A DNA stretch of 17,597 nt from JBGPIK01 sp041484845 (GTDB lineage: Bacteria > Desulfobacterota > Binatia > UBA9968). Every line of letters starts with the position of its first letter. The stretch's first letter is position 1. Below are positions 6,001 through 12,162 of this stretch, piece by piece. A program made the translations under genes and the position numbers. The stretch covers positions 1-17,597 of the forward strand of contig JBGPIK010000101.1 of NCBI GenBank assembly GCA_041484845.1. Direction: 5' to 3'. The notes beneath the pieces were generated by a model, which saw nothing but the letters and a program-made list of their open reading frames with translations, was not told the origin of the DNA and ran no database searches.

Positions 6001-9000
6001 GGACGGCCGATTCTGTCGTAAGTGAAGGTAAGCGTCTGGTCTCTAACGCCTCTGGTCGTTATGGCATCTTTCTGTGTCAGCAGGGTTCCGGCAGGGCTAT
6101 AGGTATAAAGCCACGCCCCTGCCGGAGGATTAAGGTACTCACAAGATCCCACATTCGAGGGAGTTCCCATATTCGGGTCGCACATGGCAACTTTGCGCCC
6201 GGCCAGGTCGTAGGATGTCCGGGTTACGTGACCTTCATTGTTCGTTACACTAGTCAAAGCTCCCGCCGCATCGTACGTATAATATGTGTGGTAGGTCTCG
6301 GAGCCGTTGAGCTCATCGACGCGACTGACCTGTCCGTAGGCGTCCAAAACTTTAACTTTGCTGATGCCGCGCTCGTTGGTTTGTGTGACCACGCCTGCTG
6401 CGTAAGCTGTGGTCGCGAACGTCCCATCCGAGTGGTACTCGCGTACCGGCCGCCCGAGAATGTCGAACATAACGCCGATGGCGCGGGAGTCTTCCGTGTC
6501 AAAATGCGGCGCGGTTTGAAGGAGAACCAACCCGCGTGAATCGAAGGCCCGCTCGGTCAATATCGTCTTGCCGTCCGGCCCCTCGGAGCGCGTTTGATCG
6601 ATGCGGCCCAAACCGTCAAAATACTGCTCGCTCCAGAGCACCCCGGACCCGCCGTGCTCTTCACGGCGCGACGTGACAACTCGCTGCGCCAGCGGGTCAC
6701 CCCAATTAAGATAGTCGTACTTGACCGTAGGGTATGTATCGTTATCCAACGGGCCAATGACTTTGAGCAAACGCCCGAAGCCCTCGTACGTGTACGATGT
6801 GGGCGCTCCATTCGGATCGGTCTCATCGAGCTTGACCCCTAAGCCGGCATCATAATGAACCGTTTTCTGGTGGGTCAAGCAGTTCGTGATGGTCAGTGGA
6901 AATGTCTTGGTGGAATCGTAATCCGTCGTCGTGGTGCAGTCGGGCGGATCTCCGTTAGCAGAGTTGTGGACCGTAACCGATGTCCGCACACCAAAGGCGG
7001 AATCGTAGCCGTAGGTTACTTTTGGATTGTTAGCATTGCCCCTGGCGTACCCGGCGTTAGTTTCCTCCACGATCAAAAGGCCGGCGCTGTCATAGTCAAA
7101 CCATTTTCCCCGCACAAGAACACCGCCACTCGTACCGGTGTAGAGTGCCCGCCTGGTGGGAAGGTGCAACCAATTGCCGGCGTCAACAGACCAATCTGTT
7201 ACTTCCCGCTTTTCATCTCCGGTAAAATTGACGTCGCCATAGTGAGTTGTGACCGTGAGATTTCCGGTTGCGTAAGAGTCGTAGGTAAAATTACTCTGTG
7301 TGGTTCTGCCCGCCGTCTGCTGCCCGTCATACTCCTTGATCTGAAGCTGCTTGGGCGCAACGAACTTCACCGGCGCCACCGGCGGCGTGGACGTGAAAGC
7401 AATTTCATTCCAGTAGCCGTGAACGGTGTCCAGAAACGGAGCGCCGTCGCTCGCTCGATCCACCTGGATATCGCTTGGCAGCCCGGTGAGTGGAAAGTCC
7501 TGATTATAAAACGTCGTGGTGGTGGAGTCCGCACCCAGATCCGTCGCGGTCATTTGGCGAAAGCCCAATAAGCCGCGCCCCAACAGGTGCGTTTTGGCCC
7601 CGGCGTAGGTGTACTGGTAGCCGTACTCTGTCCCCAGCCCGTTCGCCACGACCATGTCGGAAACGACATACAGAGGAAATTGCACGTCTACAGTCGGATA
7701 TTGAGCCCCCAATGAGCCGGTATCTTTGCCATACACCGTGTCGTCGGTGAGCGGCTTGTAGGTGAGATTTGTGGCGCCGCCATAAGGATTGGCAATTTTA
7801 ACGATCACATCGGGAGAGGAAAATTCCTGCCCCGTCCTTTGCTGATCGGCCAAGGTGTTGCGCCCACCGTAAAATACTCCGGCCCAATACGAACCGCCCG
7901 AAAAAATATCGGCCTTGCCGTCACCATTGAAATCACCGACAAGATTGACGCCGAACGGATTGATGGGGCCGGCCGGGGCCGCAATCTCATCGATTAGAAA
8001 TCCGGTCCCGGTCGAGTAATGAATCTTAGCCCCAAAGGAGCAATTCCCGCAGTTTAAGTCCCCGGTGCCCATGATGATGTCAGCCAGGCCATCGCCGTTA
8101 TAGTCGCCGACAAAATTAAAATTGAAGGGGTCGAGACTGCTACTCCATGTCTGAATGTCAAAACTCTTGCCGGTCGATAAATGAACCTTAACCGTAGTGT
8201 CCGTGTCCCAGCTCACGATGTCGGTTAGCCCGTCCCCATTAAAATCGCCGATAAGATTTCTAAGCCGGTTGCTGTTAAGGTGGGCGGTCCAGGTTACGGT
8301 CGTAAAACCTGTTCCGGTGGATAGCTGGACGCGCACGGTATTGGCGTCAATCCGACTAATGATGTCGGCCTTGCCATCGCCATTGAAATCCCCTACGTAA
8401 TTGCAGTCATTGGTGGTGTCGAGGACGATATTGTTCCATGTGCTTACGGTAGCGAAGCTCGTAGGCTGTGTCGTGACGTCACGGGACGATAGATGTGCTA
8501 CCACCGAAGTCGACGTCTTCCAGCTGATCACGTCAGCGCGCCCATCGCCATTGAAATCCCCAATGAAATTCCTCTTATTATTGGTGCTCAGTTGAGCCGG
8601 CCATACTTGGATGTCAAAACCGGCTCCATTGTAAAAGTGCATGTTTGCGTTAGCGGCGTCCTTGCGGCTGATAATTGCGGATTTGCCGTCGCCATGAAAA
8701 TCTCCGATGTAGTTAACGTTGTTGGTACTGTCCATCGCAGCGCTCCACGAGTGAAGGACGCCGCTCGGACCTGTCGATAGCTGCACCTTGACGGTAGTGC
8801 CGTTACCCTCGAAACTCGCAGTATCGCTCATCCCGTCCCCGTCGAAATCACCCACCCAGTTTCTGGCCAGCTGGTTTACATTCCCACCGTAGGGCCAGCC
8901 GTTGCACCCCGCGGTTGGCTCGCACGACTGGTAATTGGAAAACCCACGCTGCTCGTCTTGCCAGGCAAACTGCCATGTGGGTTGTCCGTTGCCAGGCAAA

Positions 9001-9872
9001 CAGTTGGCGCTTGGAGCGTCGCTATCGCATTCGCTGACGCTTGTCAGGCGGCTCCGAAAAGTGCCGCTGGCGACGCCGTAGGTAAGCCGGTAATCGCGTA
9101 CCACGACATTGTTCGCATACGTTTTGATATGGGTTAATAGCCGTGTGGTGAGGATCTTGCCGCCGCCCATATAATGCGGAATGAGATCTGTCCGGCCGCT
9201 AATATATTCGAATACCACCTTGCGATTCGTAGAGAGGCCGCCGGTTTCGTTTCTCGTATAATCGATTTGAGCCGGCCGATAGCCGCCGTTTGTATTCTCG
9301 CCGGAAACCGACAGGTCTTCGGTGTAGGTGACAGTGAAGTAGTTTCCTTTCCGGTCCTGAAGCTTGTTCAATGCCCAGACCCGCGCCTCGGCTCGCGCCG
9401 TTCCGTCGGGGTTTAAGCCCTCGATCCGCGAGTCATTGCTATTGCCGAATTCCAGAATGCGGCCGTCTTTGGTCCAAGCTATGAAGTATAGAGGACCGGT
9501 ACCCGCCGAACCATATGAGATCACTTTGACCCCACTGTCCACTTCGGTGCGGTACTCGGCTAGATTCGCGCCGTATGCTCCGTTGATGACCATCAGGCGC
9601 ATGCCGCTCATGCAGAACCGATCGTTGGTGTCGTAACTCACGGTTCCCCTGTCGCCGTCCTGAGCGAATGTTTTGGCGCACCGTTCAATGGTGGGAAGAC
9701 CGGCCAGGGACCAGCCAATGCCCAACAGTTGGTTTTGCTGAGACTGGCTATTGTAGACGAGCGATAAGGCGGGCGCTATTCCCGCCGTTCCCGGCGGAAC
9801 GGCTATGGGGATAGAAAACGAACCTGCGCCATTGTTGCCAACCTTGGTCGATTCAGGTGCCCGGTCGAGCAC
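3021..9872 (-). CDS. Giant SpvB/FG-GAP/Rhs polymorphic toxin with C-terminal L,D-transpeptidase-like (Tlde1) domain
   Basis: A continuous frame of 2283 residues from a GTG at 9872 that lacks a Shine-Dalgarno site. The true start is probably the ATG at 10085, cut off by a TAG (9900-9902). Domains: SpvB-like N-terminus (about 1-300); seven FG-GAP/VCBS repeats with DFNGDG-type calcium loops (about 335-680), likely a seven-bladed propeller; Tc-toxin-like middle (about 690-1000); Rhs/YD repeats (about 1000-1890) interrupted by a DUF5648-like insert (about 1475-1712); Rhs core (about 1895-2000) ending GLYYYGGRYYDPEISRF and then DPSGY; a Gly-rich hydrophobic linker; and a toxin domain (about 2130-2283). 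The toxin has GPIPEGNY and YIHGGSVPGSAGCIDL, with H2246 and C2256 as the predicted catalytic pair, as in Tlde1 (DUF2778) effectors that edit peptidoglycan peptides. The Rhs shell would enclose the toxin until delivery. An immunity candidate follows 18 nt downstream. Confidence 0.9.
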   Translation of the reverse strand: MLDRAPESTKVGNNGAGSFSIPIAVPPGTAGIAPALSLVYNSQSQQNQLLGIGWSLAGLPTIERCAKTFAQDGDRGTVSYDTNDRFCMSGMRLMVINGAYGANLAEYRTEVDSGVKVISYGSAGTGPLYFIAWTKDGRILEFGNSNDSRIEGLNPDGTARAEARVWALNKLQDRKGNYFTVTYTEDLSVSGENTNGGYRPAQIDYTRNETGGLSTNRKVVFEYISGRTDLIPHYMGGGKILTTRLLTHIKTYANNVVVRDYRLTYGVASGTFRSRLTSVSECDSDAPSANCLPGNGQPTWQFAWQDEQRGFSNYQSCEPTAGCNGWPYGGNVNQLARNWVGDFDGDGMSDTASFEGNGTTVKVQLSTGPSGVLHSWSAAMDSTNNVNYIGDFHGDGKSAIISRKDAANANMHFYNGAGFDIQVWPAQLSTNNKRNFIGDFNGDGRADVISWKTSTSVVAHLSSRDVTTQPTSFATVSTWNNIVLDTTNDCNYVGDFNGDGKADIISRIDANTVRVQLSTGTGFTTVTWTAHLNSNRLRNLIGDFNGDGLTDIVSWDTDTTVKVHLSTGKSFDIQTWSSSLDPFNFNFVGDYNGDGLADIIMGTGDLNCGNCSFGAKIHYSTGTGFLIDEIAAPAGPINPFGVNLVGDFNGDGKADIFSGGSYWAGVFYGGRNTLADQQRTGQEFSSPDVIVKIANPYGGATNLTYKPLTDDTVYGKDTGSLGAQYPTVDVQFPLYVVSDMVVANGLGTEYGYQYTYAGAKTHLLGRGLLGFRQMTATDLGADSTTTTFYNQDFPLTGLPSDIQVDRASDGAPFLDTVHGYWNEIAFTSTPPVAPVKFVAPKQLQIKEYDGQQTAGRTTQSNFTYDSYATGNLTVTTHYGDVNFTGDEKREVTDWSVDAGNWLHLPTRRALYTGTSGGVLVRGKWFDYDSAGLLIVEETNAGYARGNANNPKVTYGYDSAFGVRTSVTVHNSANGDPPDCTTTTDYDSTKTFPLTITNCLTHQKTVHYDAGLGVKLDETDPNGAPTSYTYEGFGRLLKVIGPLDNDTYPTVKYDYLNWGDPLAQRVVTSRREEHGGSGVLWSEQYFDGLGRIDQTRSEGPDGKTILTERAFDSRGLVLLQTAPHFDTEDSRAIGVMFDILGRPVREYHSDGTFATTAYAAGVVTQTNERGISKVKVLDAYGQVSRVDELNGSETYHTYYTYDAAGALTSVTNNEGHVTRTSYDLAGRKVAMCDPNMGTPSNVGSCEYLNPPAGAWLYTYSPAGTLLTQKDAITTRGVRDQTLTFTYDRIGRPLTKQQGSITLVQWTYDQSTINPPPTGGDYPIGRVTQVEQPQTDIITRFAYDKVGSTLQTDRRLLGTTWYTMSQTYDALNRITTETFPTETVPPPPGNETVRYTYNSAGWLDNVDGYINHIEYNARGQKTQLQYANGVITDWIFDPDTFRVTHRETGLGAAVPAVSERVALSGWSKSWTSEQPPSPPTGYMNLYRGGICVTDGTDASVGGDSTVETGVGSLIGYLKSSGGTGTVPAYRSTCYGSGGSCTAWGLSLDSNGTAVGFLSTTAPDSPSASNPFVQSNGVLLQGLSGTPSAYLWSPQSQLVAQTDHIYNSDGSAPSGYTASGLTAYLEKNSATGNTPLYRYANTAGHHYYSTTSDQPPGFTQDGILGYVRTASDLATTALYRHYSASTGDYVLTTSSTPPTGYTLQATLGYVYTAPAVGSGSYQDLVYHYDQVGNVTAIVDNIFTGSRIFTYDALNRLETAYGYFGDNQAIKDCTYSYSSIGNINNKCGVAFTYGDSLHPSAVTSISTGKSYTYDNNGNMLTGAGRTFTWDVDNRVTSVTMGGVTSMEYDYTGMRVKKDGAGGTTLYPFPGVEIDPNGVMTKFIRIGTETFASKKGTVQYFYHNDHLGGVNVITDITGGRVQLVEYDPWGGVSRSEGNIDPTHKFTGKELDPETGLYYYGGRYYDPEISRFISPDPFVQDEEDPQNLNRYSYVNNDPINYTDPSGYFYMGKGIADGPGGSSGIFMRVLGGIVGFLNGGIWGALVGSGVIDSSFGMSSNAIHVAQILGGIMSLLGGNPGGMFQISAGAVGLSGTPGSGGVSGMLSSLGDLTLGLARGSGGAGTGGAFRLAAGSDELKPALTGDYSGLFFNGRSLSVYSGGKETQRWPAYSGTGWCMNNPACQKMYRVGPIPEGNYFADPNKIERISLADDIAGRFGRGRWLGGIDSWGPMRVELDIAPGTVIAPRTGGFYIHGGSVPGSAGCIDLCTWSKGFFDYLSGQPRPVPLTVKY
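3621..3698 (-). repeat. 78-bp exact direct repeat, copy in the large rhs gene
   Basis: Identical to 2117-2194. It lies within the linker after the Rhs core and before the Tlde1-like domain (about residues 2059-2084). See the partner entry for its likely role in toxin exchange. Confidence 0.95.
4740..5450 (-). other. DUF5648-like repeat insert inside the Rhs shell
   Basis: Between two ordinary YD-repeat stretches the encoded protein (about residues 1475-1712) changes to units such as LYRYANTAGHHYYSTTS followed by PPGFTQDGILGYV, then LYRHYSASTGDYVLTTS followed by PPTGYTLQATLGYVY. These resemble the DUF5648 domain found as tandem units in secreted bacterial proteins, of unknown function. The units at the left (C-terminal) end are regular; those toward the N-terminal end are degenerate. 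Confidence 0.6.
7890..8870 (-). repeat. Seven FG-GAP/VCBS repeats within rhs
   Basis: Seven units about 45-50 residues long each start with a variant of N-(W/Y/F/L)-(V/I)-GD(F/Y)NGDG and end with a strand such as VKVQLSTG. The Asp/Asn pattern fits calcium-binding loops of integrin-like propellers. Unit 2 has DFHGDG, with His in place of Asn. At the DNA level the units are clearly related but diverged, so this is an old expansion. Confidence 0.8.
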
Positions 9873-9899
9873 CGGGGGGTTGTTATCCGGACCGGTATT

Positions 9900-10085
9900 C
9901 TACGCCAGAGCGCCAGGTACGATTGTCTGCACAAGCAGCAAACAAAGAAAAAACACACGGCAAGTACCTGGCCAGGTGGCGCTGACGGGCTGTTTAGCGT
10001 TTCGATTGTTGGCGCGCCGCCGAAGGAAGAAACGAGAGCTATACCGTTGGGAAGCGATGAGACTCTGAAGCTGTTCCACCGTCAT
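9900..10085 (-). pseudogene. Detached signal-peptide leader of the rhs gene (ends at in-frame TAG)
   Basis: An ATG at 10085 has GGAGG (10093-10097) 7 nt upstream. It encodes 61 residues: a long polar N-region (MTVEQLQSLIASQRYSSRFF and a basic stretch), then VFFLCLLLVQTIVPGALA, a strong signal core with an A-L-A cleavage site, and then TAG. The TAG is in the same frame as the 2283-codon rhs body, with NTGPDNNPP between it and the GTG at 9872. CAG (Gln) would restore a normal ALA-Q junction, as seen in the two other leaders of this locus (LA-QSP and FA-QSP), by one base change. So rhs is most likely one 2354-codon gene with a recent nonsense mutation, or a base error. Confidence 0.75.
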
Positions 10086-10092
10086 GGCTGCG

Positions 10093-10097
10093 CCTCC
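10093..10097 (-). promoter_or_regulatory. Shine-Dalgarno site that marks the true rhs start
   Basis: GGAGG on the minus strand, 7 nt before the ATG at 10085. No comparable site precedes the GTG at 9872, which supports placing the native start at 10085. Confidence 0.65.
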
Positions 10098-10165
10098 AAA
10101 ATGCTCGTTGCAATAACCAGTCTCTTCGTAGGCTCCGCTTACCGGGGGCCTTACGCACGTCGTGA

Positions 10166-10195
10166 AATATATTTGAGGCGAAAGCAGTTTGTCTA
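10166..10195 (-). promoter_or_regulatory. Candidate sigma-70 promoter of the rhs locus
   Basis: The minus strand shows TAGACA (10190-10195, 5 of 6 matches to the -35 consensus), an 18-nt spacer and TATATT (10166-10171, 5 of 6 to the -10 consensus). A start near 10159 would leave a 5' UTR of about 75 nt before the ATG at 10085. Confidence 0.5.
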
Positions 10196-10222
10196 ATATC
10201 TTTTTTTCCTGATCGCTCAGAG

Positions 10223-10260
10223 CCAAACGGCTATGAGCCACACCAAACGGCAATCAGCCA
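10223..10260. promoter_or_regulatory. 18-bp direct repeat, candidate operator between rhs and the LysR gene
   Basis: CCAAACGGCTATGAGCCA at 10223-10240 is repeated as CCAAACGGCAATCAGCCA at 10243-10260, with two differences and a 20-bp period (about two helical turns). Each copy has a small dyad of the GGC-N5-GCC type. The pair lies about 64-101 bp upstream of the predicted rhs start and directly abuts the -35 of the LysR gene. That geometry fits activation of rhs and autorepression of the regulator. Confidence 0.5.
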
Positions 10261-10290
10261 TTGACCGTCTCAGCCCGTTCGCTGTATGTT
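10261..10290 (+). promoter_or_regulatory. Candidate promoter of the LysR-type regulator gene
   Basis: TTGACC (10261-10266, 5 of 6), an 18-nt spacer and TATGTT (10285-10290, 4 of 6). Transcription from about 10297 would leave a leader of about 34 nt before the ATG at 10331. Confidence 0.4.
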
Positions 10291-10330
10291 ACCGCCGGTT
10301 GAATTAAGCGCGCCAGTAGCGGGAGCAACT

Positions 10331-11314
10331 ATGACATTTAATCAGTTGATCGCGTATATAACCGCGGCGAAGCACCTGAACGTCACCTGCGCCGCCAAAG
10401 AGCTTCACATCAGCCAGTCCTCGGTATCGAAACACCTCCGGCTTTTGCAAAGCGATTACAACCTCAAGTTGTATTACAAGAGTAAAGCAGGCGGGATCGA
10501 GCTGACCGACTCGGGGCGCCTTTTTCTCTCTCGCGCGCATAAGGTCATGCGCGCTCTTGATGCGTTAAAGACATGTGCCAATGGTGCTACGCCAACCCGC
10601 GCCACCACACATTTCGCTGTCGGTGGAACTTACGCATTGGCTTCGGAACTCTTGCCGCGCCTGTTGAGTGAGTTCAATAAAGCGCACCCGCTTGTTAGTA
10701 CAGGGCTGCAGACAGGCTCCAGTTTTACCATTCACGATGGAGTGTTACGCGGTGATATTGAGCTTGGCGTGGTATCTAAACCTCCCCGCTCCAAACACCT
10801 CGAGGTCCAGCCCTACAGCACCCATACGCTGGTAGCTTTTGTTAGCAAAAAGCATCCATATGCCCGGAAAGGCGAGCTGACCCCTGCCGAACTCGCGCGC
10901 GCGCCGTTAGTAGTCCGAGGCGGACCCCGATTACAAAGCAGCCCCGAAATCGCTCTGAGGCAGCGCGGCTACAAAGCCAACGTAGTGTCTCGCTGCGACA
11001 CTCCTGAGGCGGTGCGAATCGCCGTGCGAAACGAGTCGGGAGTTGGAATCTTATTTTATGATGCGGTGAAAAACGCCATCAAAAGAGGTGAGTTTAAGTT
11101 GCTTCGCACTCCGGGGCTTGTGATCGAAGCAAAGAGCTTTGTCGTTTATCACAAAGAGCGCCCGCTTTCCGTCAACGCCAAGGATTTTCTGACCCTTTTA
11201 AAACAAAAGAAACCGGAGCCGAACGACTCAAGGAAGATTTGTGGGGGGGGGGGTAATCTGTCGTTGTTTTTGCACGACGCATACCGCGCGGGGGACGCTA
11301 AAGAGCCCACATAG
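10331..11314 (+). CDS. LysR-type transcriptional regulator
   Basis: A 327-residue cytoplasmic DNA-binding protein. The start at 10331 is preferred over the upstream ATG at 10286 because the LysR fold begins at MTFNQLIAYI and a GGGAG lies 6 nt before it. The winged helix-turn-helix (about 1-60) has AAKELHISQSSVSKHLRLLQ. A linker helix and a periplasmic-binding-like effector domain (about 90-295) follow, with FAVGGTYALASELLPRLLSEF and GVGILFYDA. The ligand cannot be predicted. The last 25 residues include an uninterrupted tract of 11 G (11243-11253) encoding Gly; one extra G would end the protein right after the glycines. The gene is divergent from the rhs locus, and LysR proteins often control the divergent neighbour. 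Confidence 0.9.
   Translation: MTFNQLIAYITAAKHLNVTCAAKELHISQSSVSKHLRLLQSDYNLKLYYKSKAGGIELTDSGRLFLSRAHKVMRALDALKTCANGATPTRATTHFAVGGTYALASELLPRLLSEFNKAHPLVSTGLQTGSSFTIHDGVLRGDIELGVVSKPPRSKHLEVQPYSTHTLVAFVSKKHPYARKGELTPAELARAPLVVRGGPRLQSSPEIALRQRGYKANVVSRCDTPEAVRIAVRNESGVGILFYDAVKNAIKRGEFKLLRTPGLVIEAKSFVVYHKERPLSVNAKDFLTLLKQKKPEPNDSRKICGGGGNLSLFLHDAYRAGDAKEPT
11243..11253 (+). repeat. Homopolymer of 11 G near the 3' end of the LysR gene
   Basis: Eleven consecutive G encode part of C304-G305-G306-G307-G308. A gain of one G gives GGGG followed by TAA; a loss of one G extends the protein in another frame. Such tracts are prone to slippage and also to sequencing error. Confidence 0.9.
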
Positions 11315-11467
11315 CCGAGCCGTGATTTCACTTCAGAAAATCTGTGGCCCCACCATCGCATGGCGCCATTCTAATTCCGCGTCTGTCGCCGTAAGCTAAA
11401 TTCGCTAGTCCCTCGAGTGCCGAAGTCTTAGAGAAGTTGCGAACAATGAAGGGCGCGGCACCGGGGC

Positions 11468-11496
11468 TTGACATCTATTCAGCTCGATGACATAAA
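11468..11496 (+). promoter_or_regulatory. Candidate sigma-70 promoter of the Lrp-family gene
   Basis: A perfect TTGACA (11468-11473), a 17-nt spacer and CATAAA (11491-11496, 4 of 6) in a local AT-rich stretch. A start near 11503 leaves a leader of about 34 nt before the TTG start at 11537. It is the best-looking promoter in the window. The sequence between 11315 and 11467 shows nothing else. Confidence 0.6.
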
Positions 11497-11536
11497 AAAC
11501 TTAAGTTTAAGAAGCTAGATTCCTAAAATAATAAAG

Positions 11537-12022
11537 TTGATTGACGCAATAGATTTAAAAATACTGCAAATTCTACAGCAGCACGGTCGCGCCCGTTTGG
11601 CGGATATCGCCGACGAGGTTGAACTTTCTGCGCCCGCCGTAATGGAGCGGGTGAAAAAGTTGGAATCGGGCGGCGTCATCAAGGGCTATCAAGCGTTGGT
11701 CGACGCCAAGAAAGTCGGCAAAGACATAACGGCGTTCATCGGGGTTTCCATTGGCCACCAGCGCGACATTGATGGATTTGCCATACAGATGTTGCAGTAC
11801 CCGGATGTGTTGGAATGTCACCACGTGACCGGGGATGAGAGTTTTATCCTGAAAGTGAAATCGGCAAACACCGCTTCGTTGGAGAAACTACTGGGCGAAA
11901 TTCGCTCGCTTGAAGGCGTGACGCAGACTGTGACCAGTGTCGTACTCTCGACGACTAAAGAAAAACAAGCCATTGAGCTGGACGCTGGACTGTCGGAAAA
12001 CCTTGATTCCAAGAAGAAGTGA
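11537..12022 (+). CDS. Lrp/AsnC-family transcriptional regulator
   Basis: A 161-residue protein, normal family length. The only start that fits the family is TTG at 11537: an in-frame TAG lies at 11516 and there is no ATG before the conserved IDAIDLKILQILQQHGRARL. It has no clear Shine-Dalgarno site, so translation may be weak. The helix-turn-helix covers about 18-50 (ADIADEVELSAPAVMERVKK); the ligand-binding RAM domain follows (about 65-145), with DITAFIGVSIG and VLECHHVTGDESFILKV. Lrp-type proteins sense amino acids as oligomers and act in the cytoplasm. It lies 140 bp upstream of gltB in the same direction; in Escherichia coli gltBD is an Lrp target, so local control of glutamate synthase is a reasonable inference. 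The specific amino acid is unknown. Confidence 0.88.
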   Translation: MIDAIDLKILQILQQHGRARLADIADEVELSAPAVMERVKKLESGGVIKGYQALVDAKKVGKDITAFIGVSIGHQRDIDGFAIQMLQYPDVLECHHVTGDESFILKVKSANTASLEKLLGEIRSLEGVTQTVTSVVLSTTKEKQAIELDAGLSENLDSKKK

Positions 12023-12040
12023 TGCCGCGCCGGAACATTA

Positions 12041-12069
12041 TTGACGCGAGTGGGGTTTCCCGATATTAG
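12041..12069 (+). promoter_or_regulatory. Candidate promoter of gltBD
   Basis: TTGACG (12041-12046, 5 of 6), a 17-nt spacer and TATTAG (12064-12069, 4 of 6) in the lrp-gltB gap. The transcript would have a leader of about 87 nt that includes the small inverted repeat at 12089-12104. gltB may also be read through from the Lrp gene, as no terminator is visible between them. Confidence 0.4.
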
Positions 12070-12088
12070 TTCGTAGCCGCGTTACTGC

Positions 12089-12104
12089 GTCCGCTGAGTC
12101 GGAC
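12089..12104 (+). repeat. Short inverted repeat in the gltB leader
   Basis: GTCCG-CTGAGT-CGGAC gives 5-bp arms with a 6-nt loop, between the predicted promoter and gltB. It could be a protein-binding dyad or a weak hairpin. It is not followed by a T run, so it is not an intrinsic terminator. Confidence 0.3.
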
Positions 12105-12162
12105 TGCTCCCTCGTGTCAATTTGAGAGCGATACGTCGTCATTAATTGCAAAGGGTAATCAC

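Noticed and set aside
6855..7571. Plus-strand frame of 238 codons inside the rhs gene.
   Set aside because: Antisense shadow of Rhs repeats with no domain, ribosome site or codon pattern of its own.
7890..8870. Regular spacing of similar motifs considered as a CRISPR array.
   Set aside because: The period is about 140-150 bp, in frame, and encodes FG-GAP repeats; spacer-like unique units are absent.
9900..10253. A 117-codon minus-strand frame beginning with TTG at 10253.
   Set aside because: The upstream half has no ribosome site and contains the predicted promoter and operator repeats; the ATG at 10085 with GGAGG is the credible start.
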